NCBI GenBank assembly: GCA_905250075.1
Contig: CAJNOP010000077.1
Coordinates: 339,210 to 403,209, forward strand
Reading direction: 5' to 3'
Length of the DNA: 64,000 bases
From: Rotaria sp. Silwood1
Lineage: Eukaryota > Rotifera > Eurotatoria > Philodinida > Philodinidae
Position 1 is the stretch's first letter; the number at the start of each line of letters is the position of its first letter. This document shows, one piece after another, positions 11,961-23,493 of the stretch. A program made the position numbers and the translations under genes. The notes below the pieces were generated by a model that had not been told where the DNA came from, did not search any database, and saw only the letters and a program-made list of their open reading frames with translations.

Positions 11961-13083
11961 TTAATTGCGTGTGATTTTGGTTAAACTATCGTTGGAAGAA
12001 TATATTTTGATGTAAATGGTGTACTAAGTCAATGAGGGCAACTTATAAATACGCACAGTAAAATAGAACGTCAGAATGACGTTGCTTCTATGTTATTCAT
12101 GAAAAAAAAACGATAGTACAAGTCGTACGCACGTGGTGTATAACGTCAGATAAATGACTGCAGCAAAGTAAAAGAATAGAGAACACAACAAGAAAGAGAG
12201 CAGAGCACGCAAGCAAAAAGAAAGAGAGCAGAACACACAGAAAGGAGAAGAACAAACGGTATACGGAGCAGTGTCTTTTTAGTCTAGATTCAAGATGAAG
12301 CTGATCTGATTCGACATTCAATAAGTAGGAAGAATTGCTCTTCAATACTAAAACACATGCAAAATAAATGTTGCTCGTAACGTGTTGGAAGAGTGAGAGT
12401 TTCACAGTAATGACAATGACTTAAACTTTCAAAAAACTTGAGAAGCTTTCATCACAAAGTGTTCACGTCATCCTGTTTTAATCTAATTTTACGACCGAAA
12501 AAGAAAACATTGTAACTCACATCTTTCGTTTAGTAGTATGCGTCTGATTCAAGAATCAAGAACAAACGTATGATCAATCAGAATGATAATAAAAACCTTG
12601 AGTCATGTATACACAACATATTGATCGAAGTTTTTAATCCAAGAAAATTATATTTTTTTGCATCATCATAAAAGTACGTCAGCAGCAATATCAAGTTTCC
12701 ACTTGTCCAGCCTTTAAAACGATGCAGATTAAAATACCACCTATGTGATAGAAATAAGAAAAAAAGACACTAGCACGATATCGCTTCATTTCAACACAAG
12801 CTATGATTAAGAATATAATGCGTTATTTCATTTTCTTTCTTCTTAGGTAAATCACATCAATTTTTACATATCATTCTTTTAACACGCCGTACTCTTCTAT
12901 TTTAGCATCACAGATTTGGCTCAGTATTGTGGAAGTCGTGAATAATTCGATTCGAGTTTTAAACTTTTCTGTATTTACTCTCTTCTCACCCTCCTAGATG
13001 AGAACTCGAATTGAATCATTGCAACAACTTTCGAATGTAACACTTATGTTTTATTTACGTAAATGTTTTCTTTTAATGAATAG
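11961..13083. other. Intergenic region between divergent genes; possible kelch 5' exon
   Basis: This lies between the NmrA-like gene (minus) and the kelch gene (plus), so both promoters probably fall here. A purine-rich direct repeat, AAGAAAGAGAGCAGA, occurs twice at about 12190-12240. At 12998 an ATG follows a strong pyrimidine tract ending in CCTAG, a possible cis or trans splice acceptor. It opens a short frame (MRTRIESLQQLSN) that could be the kelch N-terminus, but I could not link it through a normal-sized intron. Confidence 0.4.
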
Positions 13084-14187
13084 TAACAATCACTGCAACT
13101 ACAATCACAACTCAACAATCACGTAAGCTTCAGATTAATTCTTTTACCTCTTTATAAGTGTTACATTCAAATCAAATATATATACCTAGAATGGAAAACT
13201 ACTGGTCGCATGAATTATGCACGAGAATGGCATACAGCATCCGTATTAACAAATGGAAAAGTATTAGTTACTGGTGGATTGGGCGAAGGTGGTATTACTC
13301 GTCTAAATAGTGCTGAGGTGTATGATCCGTCAACCGGCAGTTGGACAGTTATTAGTGGGATGAACTATGCACGAAGTATGCACACAGCATCGGTATTAAC
13401 AAATGACAAAGTACTAGTTGTTGGTGGATTGAGTGACAGTGGTCGTCTGACTAGTGCTGAGTTGTATGATCCATCAACTGGAATTTGGACAATTACTGGT
13501 CATATGAAGTATGGACGACAGTGGCACACACAATGCGTATTAAGAAATGGAAAAGTATTAGCTATCGGTGGAATGGATGACACTGGTCGTCTAAAGAGCA
13601 CTGAGTTGTATGATCCATCAACCGAAACTTGGACAACTACTGGTAGCCTGAAACATCCACGAAATAGACACACAGTATCCGTATTAATGAACGGGACAAT
13701 GTTGATCACTGGTGGACTGAGTGATGATGGTGGTCTCAATACTGCTGAGTTGTATGATCCATCAATAGAAATTTGGACAACTACCGGTAAAATGAATTAT
13801 GTGCGGAATCTTCACACTGCAACCGTATTACCAAATGGAAAAGTCCTAGTTACTGGTGGGTTCGGTAAGGATGGTCGTCTAAATAGTAGTGAATTGTATG
13901 ATCCATCAACTGAAACTTGGACAATTACTAGTAACATGAATTATTCTCGAGATTACCACACAGCATCCATATTAACAAATGGAAAAGTGTTAATTACTGG
14001 CGGAGAGGATTTGTGGGGTCCTTTAGGTACTGCTGAGCTGTATGATCCATCAACAGGCACTTGGGCAACTACTGGTAACATGACTTATGTTCGGCAATGT
14101 CATACAGCATCTACATTAAAAAATGGAAAAGTTTTAATTACTGGTGGAGATAATTATGAGATTTTGAACAGTGCAGAACTATATTAA
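13084..14187 (+). CDS. Kelch-repeat protein, 3' exons (5' end unresolved)
   Basis: Main exon 13190-14187 encodes seven kelch repeats of about 47 aa, each with the pattern N-Y-x-R-x-x-H-T-A then G-K-V-L-(V/I)-T-G-G, ending A-E-L-Y-D-P-S-T-x-x-W-T. They would form a beta-propeller. A 67-bp intron (GTAAGC..CCTAG) separates it from a 39-nt exon at 13084-13122 that encodes a Thr/Gln linker (TITATTITTQQS); the split codon gives QWKTTG, the expected start of repeat 1. Thr-rich linkers ahead of kelch repeats often follow a transmembrane segment in rotifer proteins, so a membrane-anchored ectodomain is plausible. The upstream exon was not identified with confidence. Repeats are also visible at DNA level. 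The final repeat ends at AELY with the stop, so the last blade is incomplete. Confidence 0.8.
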
Positions 14188-15303
14188 TCATTTCCAAACG
14201 TAAATAGAATAAATGATTTTTCAATTTTGATATGATTTTTTTTTCTTTTCAAATATCATCCTTAATCACAGCTGTCTTACAAGAATTACGAAACTTACGT
14301 ATAGAGAAGCTTGTTTAGTTGATGTATATTTAAAAATGTATTTTATCTCAGAAAACTATTTATTTCTCTGTATTTTGGGTGTGGGTCTTCTCTTCACCTA
14401 CAGGCACACCCCAGACCACACGCTCACACCCTTCCTGGTTCAATCTCTGAGATAAGCACAGTCTTTGGTTGAACCTGAAACACAACAAAACAAGTCTTAA
14501 TAAGAAAATTAAGTTTCAGTACAATTTCTATGTCAATAAGCTTTGCTTAGCAGGATGAAAGCTATTCAATCGCAAACTTAATTCAGAGCTTCATGCCTTG
14601 CTTTGTGTCACAGAGGATATGATAACACATATCAAAATGTTGAGAATCGTGAATAAATCACAGATTTGAACTTCAAGATTTTAAAATGTCTCGGTTACTA
14701 GGGAAAATGTCGAATATTTAAAATTTTGATTTCTCCTTATCACATCGATCTTGATGTTCTCATTGTTTTAGACAAACTTGGAAAGATTTTGTCCATTTTT
14801 CACTATGGATTTCAACATTCATTACAGAATCAAATGAAGTATATAGGGTGTGTAGAAAATTCTTAGCTAAAACAACTTTAAACATCTCTGCAATATTATG
14901 ACCCAATTGGGTGATATTTGCGCCACTGATAGAAGAGTGATCATAGCTCATATTCTCAGAAGAAGCGTTGAAAAAGCTTCTTTTGAAGTATCACCACTGA
15001 TTTCAACAAAGAGCTATAACACTTCACGGATTATGAAGAGAAAAACAATACAGCATTTTACTCAGTAAATTCATTCTCTTTGTTGCTGAAAGTCAGTATG
15101 TACCAAAAGTTAAAAGACGTACCTTTGATGTGTCATTTATTCTTGCCTAGGAAATACATATATTGTATTTTTTCAATAACCCTTGAAAAGTTATAGTTCC
15201 TTGTTGAAGTCAGTTGTGGTTCTTTGCAACAGATTTAGTCAATAGTTCTTGCGTGAATATAAGCTACAAATACTGCTCGAACAGTGATAAAAATATTAGT
15301 CAA
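14188..15303. other. Intergenic, includes one telomere-like G/C-rich hairpin
   Basis: At 14375-14432 a GGGTGTGGGT run is followed by its C-rich counterpart (CACACCCC, CTCACACCC), so the strand can fold back. A 63-codon minus frame at 14760-14951 has no recognisable domain. I searched here for the missing C-terminal part of the adjacent GH3-like gene (a YRYRxGD motif) and did not find it. Confidence 0.45.
14375..14432. repeat. Telomere-like G-rich/C-rich foldback, representative copy
   Basis: GGGTGTGGGTCTTCTCTTCA is followed by CACACCCC, GACCACACG and CTCACACCC. The same plan (GGTGTGGATGTGAGT, a short CTTCTCT-like spacer, then CCACATCCACACC) recurs at about 17664-17756, 18175-18223, 28662-28712, 30113-30168, 31051-31128, 40235-40312, 41464-41522, 41985-42044 (order reversed) and 59474-59590. 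Copies differ in sequence but keep the inverted G/C design. Confidence 0.7.
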
Positions 15304-16696
15304 TTAGATCCAAATATTGTGAAGATATTTCAATGTTTGTTTGGCTAAGCACTTCTCGGACAATCTGTGAAAAAAATATAAACAGCACACCTGATTTATA
15401 TCTTCTCCTTTAATAAATTCAAAAAATGCCAATAATGGTGATAGAAAATATTCATTTGTATGAATACTCGCAAGAATTCCAAATATACCTTCACTTGAAA
15501 TATAGGCAATTATATTTATTAGAGGTAATTGTGATCCACAATAAAATTCGATTTCTTTCTTGTACATGGAGAATGAACTTCCCAATGCAGTAGATACAAA
15601 AACTAGCTGCAGTCAAAGACGATGAAGTAAGCCAAGATAATGTTTTTTTGAGACATTCTTTTCGTATATGATTAACTCGTTCTGATCGGTAAGATAATCC
15701 ACCATATTCCAAAGCCATATTTTCTCAAGCTTGATTCAAAGTAGTCCGAAATTTTACATCAGGAATATTCTGACGAACAAATGAACTATGATAGAAATCA
15801 GATGAAATTATGCACAGACACGTTTCTTCAAAATGATTTTCGATTATTTTTACACTATGCAAAAGACCCGATGTAAATGGAACTGAATAATATGCGATAT
15901 TCGCAACTGTCAATGCAAAAACTAGTTGAACAAATGTACTTGTTTCATAATCTGAAATACCTTTGATCAATGTAAGATCAGTAACAGCGCTCGATGATGC
16001 AATTTGTTTCACTCCCGGAAAAAGATTAACAGCCGATGTGAATTGAATTAAAGGTCCAATTGGTGTGCCATCTTTAGATCTTAAAAATATGTTGGATTTC
16101 TTTCCTGTTTCGAAAGTAAAAAATCGTTGCTCAGCTGTAGGATACGATGATATAGGAAATGGCCGCCAAACAGCAGTAGTCCTGATAAGAAGCATCTTCG
16201 TCGTTCGTTTCAACATTGCTGTAGTTACAGAAATATGTTTCGACTTTCCAGTAGTTTCAGAGCTAACAGTAAAATAGACGACTTTATCAGAAGAAAGTAA
16301 ATTTTTCTCTTCGTTGTTTATCATCCGATCGATATGATCACGATAGTTTTCATACGTAGTCAGGGGAAGTTTTTGTCGAAATTCATGAATGAATACACTT
16401 TCTTCTTCTTCATTTGAAAATGGCCGAGAAAGCTTTGATGGCAAGAATGAAATTGATTGATCAACGAAAAGAGCACATGATAGATTGTTCTTCACGATTT
16501 TTCTTAATAGATCATTATTGATCTTTTGCAGATCACGAAGTGAATTTTTATGGTAGGAGACACATACATTTTTGTCTCCTGGTCGCAAATACCGATCTAT
16601 AATTTGTTTACGAATTTGTATTCGAATAAATCTATTGAATATACATCGAATATATGGTGAGTAAAAAATAGTTATGATGCCTATGATAGTAAAAAA
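15304..16696 (-). pseudogene. GH3-family acyl-acid-amido synthetase-like, disrupted
   Basis: GH3 proteins (plant auxin/jasmonate amido synthetases, vertebrate GHDC, bacterial relatives) adenylate acyl substrates. The frame opens at an acceptor-like TAG at 16697 with a hydrophobic segment. It continues into LPLTTYENYRDHIDRM and the P-loop-like SSETTGKSK, then FTSAVNLFPG. At 15725-15727 an in-frame TGA falls between LNQA and ENMALEYGG, where family members often have a conserved Trp. The homologous reading then runs on to about 15615, shifts frame, and resumes as LQLVFVSTALGSS and IEFYCG through YISSEG (the second nucleotide-binding motif) to FFEFI near 15395. The third motif (YRYRxGD) and the C-terminal domain are not found. 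One stop, one frameshift and a missing third indicate a pseudogene. A sequencing error could explain one lesion, but hardly all three. Confidence 0.75.
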
Positions 16697-19139
16697 CTAC
16701 TCAAAGCCAAGAAAGAGAACCAACTCGAGTAGTCTTGATGAAATACAATGACTTGCATTTTGAATAGTGTTGACCCCATGTTTCGATAAACAAAAAAAAG
16801 AAAGATTTTTTTTTTGTTACTTTAAAAACAACAGCATCTTATCTGATCATATACGCAGGTGGTCTCTAAAATATAGCATACAAGTTATATTTTGGCTTGT
16901 TTATTTTTCCTAAAGTATCAGTTTAGTAAACCTTGAATTTTTAAACACGTTGTCAAACTATTGAATCATAACTCTCATTTCAACTTAGTAGTTTTCATCG
17001 ATGAATTCTTCGTAATTTTTTCGTTAAATGTCATGCTGAAGCATGGTTGACGTTCTAGGAAATATCATCTTAGATATTTTCTCGTGTCATTTGCAGAAAA
17101 AAAAGTACCTTTTTGTTGAAAGAAAAGACACTAAAAGAAAAAAGTCGTGACTAGTTTTTAGGTTTAAAAAACTGCTTAAAAATGTAGGATAATTTTAAGG
17201 TCGTGGAGAAATAATTGATTATAAGGACTAACAATAGACTCTCGAACCGAAAATATATCGAACTACTAGTAAATAAAAGATTTTACACCAGGAATCTTTC
17301 AAATACTCAATTCTTGGATTAAATTTTTAAGGGCTCAATACTACTTGAGAAAATGTTTCGCAAACCTGTTTTAACATTTTTAAAACATGGATTTGCAAAT
17401 TCGACTATAAAGATCTTCAGCTAATACAATTCGATAGTATTGAATTCTATCAATTCTGTAATTTATATATTTAATTGATCGCACAAATTGATAGTCAGGC
17501 TTCTCGATTGAACATAGATAAATACGACTTGAACAACAATAGCGAGATACGGTTTCAACAAGTAAAGAAAAGCATCATCTGACGAAAAATAAAGGAAACA
17601 TATTGAGACTCTTTCACTTTTCCTTATTATCAGTACGCTTGTTTGGTTCCAAAGACAAGATGAGGGTGTCGGTGTGGACGGTTGGGGATGTGAGTGACTA
17701 AAAGACTACATCCGCTACCGCACCCACAATCACAGTCACACCAACAACCCCACCCTGCTACCAAAGTTGAAAATTTTACAGAAACTAGAAATCAACAAAA
17801 AGGAACAAAAATTGCGTTACGTTGATGGGTTTTCAATGCTTTGCCGCTTAAGAGTATAGAAGATAAAGAGGCTTGAAAAGACACGACTTTTTCTTTTTAT
17901 GATGCAAACTTTATCTTACATTTGTAAAAATTGCATTTTAATAATTAATATATCATGAAAGCAGGTATAGTTTTGTTTTCTTTACTGGTCACAATATCTC
18001 TCTGTAATAAATAAATTCGAGTAAAACAAATTTTATTAAGGAACATAATTTTGATAATTCATTAAAATATTGACATAGTGTGCACTTTCTATTGTTCTAT
18101 ATTGTCTCACAGCGGATGGATTTCATCAACAAACTCAGTTAAGATTTGATATCAATGATAACAGCAGAAAAAAAGGTGTGGATGCAAGTGCTCTCTTCAA
18201 CCACATCCACACACCATATTTTTACTTTAATTGTTCAATAATTGAATAGTCAAATTCAACATTCAGATTTGACATGTACGCTAAACGTAAGGTAAGGCAT
18301 CTTAAACTACGGTAAAGTAACTTCAAGCAATGAAGTATCATGTTTTCCGTTGCATGGAGCTTAGAATTATTTATGCTTTCAGCTAGGATTTTAAGAAGAA
18401 ATAACAGGAATTTTGCACAACTTTCGCCATGCTCTACGATTCACCATCAGATAAAACAAAACGTAAAATCTCTTTTTCTTACGTATAGGATGTAGTGATA
18501 TCACTCTTCATGAGATCAATAAGACGCATGACATCAAGATTTTTCAGAGTTCTACTACGTTAAATTCGCACATGTTTGTTGTATTTTGAAATAATGTATT
18601 TATTAAGAATGCTGAAGAACATGACACAATGATCAAATATTAAAAATAAGACTTGTGAAAGACAAAAAAAAGGTATGATATTTATTTTGGCAAAATAGAG
18701 AGAGAAAAAGATGAACGACAAAATTAAGAACAGGAAAGCTACTTATTAATAAAACCATCACAATTGATTAGTGATCTAATCTAAATTTTGTGTTTCCGAT
18801 TAAAAACTTTTATCTTGCAAATATGTAATGTTGTATGAAAGTAGTCTTAGCTCAATTAGAGTTTGTCATACACTTGACTTTCAGGCACTTAAACACCTTT
18901 ACAGAATTTCAAAAGACACAAACACTCTTCAAGACTAGGTTACATTCATATCACATCAAAAGTTTATGAAAAAAATAAGTTCTGTGAGAGTAAATGAAAA
19001 AATAAAATGAGAGTGTAGAATGTTCAAAGTCACTTGACGAACGTCTTGTACAATTTGTGAAGTGTTCAACGCGAAAAATATGTTCACGTGCGGTGTTAAC
19101 TTAATTATCAATCTTTAACATCACAGTACATCATTGATT
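16697..19139. other. Intergenic with two telomere-like hairpins
   Basis: AT-rich and without supportable ORFs. 17664-17756 is a G-rich segment (GAGGGTGTCGGTGTGGACGG) followed by a C-rich one (CCGCACCCACAATCACAGTC), able to fold back. 18175-18223 repeats the design on a smaller scale (GGTGTGGATG ... CATCCACACACC). The first degenerate units of the large array begin near the right end. Confidence 0.5.
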
Positions 19140-19991
19140 ACATATCGCATGAATTTCCACAGCAAATTTTCTGTTCAAACTTCGTATTTACTTTGAATTA
19201 ATCCATGGATAGTATTATGTGGTTCTAAATGATTCGGAAACTGAATATTCTTAACAAGCATCCTGTTCAATACATACACAGTACTTTGAATTAAAACTAA
19301 ACCTAGTGATCTAACTACCAATTTCATGATGGTAAACGAACAGAAGCAACAATCTGTTCTCTCATTTATATCATCAATCGTGAAGCAAAATTTCTGTCGT
19401 TGATGTGAGGAAAGATGCCATTGCAAAAATGAATAAGCCGAAAAATACTTTTATTCAAGTATATCAATCACTTATAAACAATGCTCATATGTAACTCGAA
19501 TCGATCAACTCATGTAGTAGACGAACTTTAAAAAAAAAATACCGATTCGAAAGGTTTCCTCACAAAAAACTCTGATACATCACATACCCTCGAATAATGA
19601 ATGCACCACCAGCGACTAGTTTTGAGCACAGGTGTTTTAAACTATGTAACTCATCGAGAATGCAGTAGGAAAGTCCCTCGCGTAGCACTAGATCACTCGG
19701 CTGATGAATCCTCCAAACCATAAGGATAGCTTTGTTCAAATATACCGAATAACTCAAAGTCAAATACACTCCTACATCATGCCACTAATTATCAGTAAAC
19801 AAGTGAATCATTCTAAGCTTCAGCACTCTGCTCATATATATAGTTCCCATTGCATCAAGAAATAATGATACGCCTCACAATGAAGATATACGCAAGAAAC
19901 ACATAGTAATAACAATACACTTATTCATTTCTTCGCATGTCTCAATCAAAAATTAGCTACAAACATTGTGTTAAAGTATCCTACTACAAAT

Positions 19992-22930
19992 GAATCAACC
20001 CAAGGAAGGTCATGTCCAATTATTTTACCCTCTAGCAGCACATGATGATAAAATACAAGGCTGAAAAGTGAATGGCATATGAATTATCCGAAATAACATC
20101 TTACTCAATTATTTTACTCTTTAGCAATCGATGGCAGCAGAGTACAAGGTTGCACCGCGCATCGCATATGAATTATCCCAAGCAAGGCTCTATTCAATCA
20201 TTATAGTCTTAAACAATCAAAGATAGCAGAACAGAAGTTTGAACAGTACATGGTCCATGAATTATGATAATTAAAGTTCTATTCGATTATTTTGCTCTTA
20301 AGCCATTGATGACTATGCCACTCAAAGTTTAACAGTACATAGCATATGAATTATAATAAAAAATGTCCTGCTCGATTATTTCGTTATGACGCAAGCGCTC
20401 ACATGAGAAAACATTATCAAACACTGCATGATACATGAATTATACTTATTAATGAGATGTTCAATTATTGCATTGTGAGGTGATCGCCAACATCAGAAAA
20501 CATGATCGAACAGTAGATGGTATATGACTTATCCTAACGAAGGTGGTGTTTGATTATTTCATTGTAAGGCGAACGCTAGCCTCAGAAAGCACAACAAAGC
20601 AGTGCATAGCATATGAATTATACTAATCAAGATGATGTTCCATTACTTCATTCTGAAGCGACCGCTAGTATCAAGAGACGTGGTCAAACAACGCATGGTA
20701 TATGATTTATACTAATTAAGACGGTGTCCAATTGTTTTACTGCAAAGTGACCGTGACCATTAGAAGACATATTCAAAGAACACATAGAATATGAACAATA
20801 CTAATAAAGATTATGTTCAATTATTTCATAGTAAGATGGTCATTACCATTAGAAGACACTATCAAACGATGCATAACAGATGAAATATCCTAAGCAAGAT
20901 AGTGTTCAATGATTTCATTGTGAAGCGATCGCTAACATTAGAGGACAAAACCAAACACCGCATGAAATATGAATTATCCTAAATACAGTACTGTTCAATT
21001 CTTTCATTGTGAAAGAATCACAAACATGAGAAGACATAATCACACAGTGCATGGCACATGAATTATTCTAACCAAAATGGTGTTCAATTATTTCTTTTGT
21101 GAACAAGGCGCTAACGTAAGCGGACGTATTCAAATAGTGCATAGTATAAGAATTAGCCACATAAACGTCTTGTTCGATTACTTCATTCGGAAACGCTCAC
21201 TAACACCAGAATACGTAATCAAACAGTACGTGGCAGTTGAATTATACTAATTAAAGTGGCGTTCAACTATTTAATTGTGAGGCGACCAGTAACATTAGCC
21301 AACGTAATCAAGCAGCGCATGGTATATGAATTATAGAAATTAAGACGGTGATCACTTATTTCATTGTGAAGCTATGACTAGCCTCAGACGAAATCATCAA
21401 GCAGCATATGGCATATGAATTATTCTAAACATGATGATATTCAATTATTGCAGTGGAAAGCGATCGATAATATTAGTAGACGTAATCAAACAGCCCATGA
21501 TATATGAATTATCATAACCAAGGTTGCGTTCAATGATCTCATTGTGAAACAATAGCTAAAATTAGAAGACATGATTCAATGGCACATGACATATGAATTA
21601 CACTATTAAGGAGGTGTTCAATTATTCCATTGTGAAGCAATCACTGAAATCAGAAGACATAATCAAACAGCACATAGCATATGAATGATAGTAAGCAGGG
21701 TAGTATTGAATTATTTCATTGCGCAACAATTGCCCGAATTAGAAGACCGAACCAAATAGCGCATGGTATACGAATTATCGTCAACACGATGGTGTTCGAT
21801 TATTTTATTGCCCAGCGATCTTTAGCATCAGAAGATAGAGTGCAACAACGTATGGTATATGAATTATCCTTAAAAAAGTGATATGCAATTATTTCATTGT
21901 GAAGCAAAGGCTAACATCAAAAGACTTAAAACAACGGCACATGGCATATGAATTATTCTGAACACGGTGGTGTTTATTTATTTCATGGCGAACCAATCGC
22001 TAAAATTAGAAGGCGTAATCAAAAGGGGCATAGCGTATGGATTATACTAAAAATGATCATGTACAATTATTTTATTGTGAAGTGATCGCTAACATGAGAA
22101 GAGATAATCAAACAGCTCACGGTGTATGAATTATTCTAAGCAATGTGGTGTGCAATTATTACATTGTGATACTGTCATTAACATGAGATGACGTAATTAA
22201 ACAGCACATGGCATTTGAATTATACTAATGAAGGTGGTATTCAATTATTTCATTGTGAAATGATCGCTAACAGCAGAAGATATAATCAAACAAGGCATGA
22301 CAATTGAATTATATTAAGTAAGGTGGTGTTCAATAATTTCATTGTAAAACGATCGTTAACATTAGAAGACATCATCAAACAGAGCATGACATGCGAATTA
22401 TAATAACCAAGATGTTGTTCAATCATCTCACTGAGAAGGAGTCGCTAATGTCAGTACAGAAATAATCCAACAGCTCATGGTTCGGGAATTATCGGAATCA
22501 ACGTGTTGTTCCATTATTTGATTTTGAGGCGATTGCTAACATCAGAAGACAGAATTACACAAGGCACAGTATGTGAATTATCTGAACCATGATACTGTTC
22601 AATTATCTGATCGTGAAGGGATTCGTAATATCGGAAGGCGTAATCAGACAGCGCATGGCATACGAATTGTAGTCATTAAGGTATTGGTCAATTATTTTAT
22701 CGTGAGGTGTTCGCCTACACCAGAAGACCTTATGAAACGGTTCATGGCATGTGACTTACTTCAAGCAAATTCGAGTTCATAGATTTTATCATCAAGCAAA
22801 CAGTGACAGAGAACCTTATGATTGAAGATGTCGTAGCTTATGAGTTTTTTGAGTACCCTGTTCAGATTAGTCCCGTAATGAAACCAAGTGTTAGCTTAGT
22901 TTTCATGAAAGACGATATTTAAGATAATGA
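19992..22930. repeat. 89-bp unit block
   Basis: Using the G of TGAATTAT as anchor, I counted 32 consecutive steps from 19992 to 22842: 29 are exactly 89 bp and the others are 88, 90 and 91. A typical unit reads TGAATTATCCTAAGCAAGG, then TGGTGTTCAATTATTTC, ATTGTGAAGCGATCGCTAAC, ATCAGAAGACATAATC and AAACAGCGCATGGCATA. Nucleotide identity between units is clearly far below 100 percent, yet insertions and deletions are nearly absent. 89 is not a multiple of three, so reading frames do not carry from unit to unit. The centre often holds the palindrome AGCGATCGCT or a variant of it. Confidence 0.92.
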
Positions 22931-23493
22931 ATTAACGATACATTGATTATATTCAAATTGTTGTTTGGCTTGTTGTCGAAAATCAACCTATTGTTGTATA
23001 CTGACAAGCATATAGAAATGAAATAGCTCAACTTGAACCAGTTGGAGTGTGCTGAACGAATATATTATACGATTTGAATTGAAGTGTGGTAGTAGATGAC
23101 GTGATTGACAATAGAATGGATTGTGAATCATTCTAATTACGAATCCATTCAACTATTTTTCTATTTTGTTCTAAAAATTTGATAGTTCTCGATGTTCAAG
23201 CATTATACTTCAAGTATACAACTCCAAATAGACTACCCTTCAAATATCTTACTTATTTAAAAGTAAAGTTTGATCGTATGTCATCTACTAGAGTGCACAC
23301 AGGAGATGAATCATTTTTAGTATGAATTTGTTCAACTACCCTAATCAGATCGGATTGTATTCAGAAATTACGTAAGATGATAGCGTACGACGAGGTAACT
23401 AATTAGCATCGACAATTGTATTCTTCAAGTATATCATTCCCCTCGAAACAAAGGACATCAGTTTATCTTTCCAGCAAAGAGCATTTAAGAAAT

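Noticed and set aside
13059-13083. 25-bp GTAAAT..ATAG segment as a kelch-gene intron
   Set aside because: It would join the candidate ATG exon in frame, but it is too short for a normal intron and has no independent support.
15365-15390. 26-bp GT..AG segment at the end of the GH3-like frame as an intron
   Set aside because: It is shorter than plausible animal introns, and the joined continuation does not resemble GH3.
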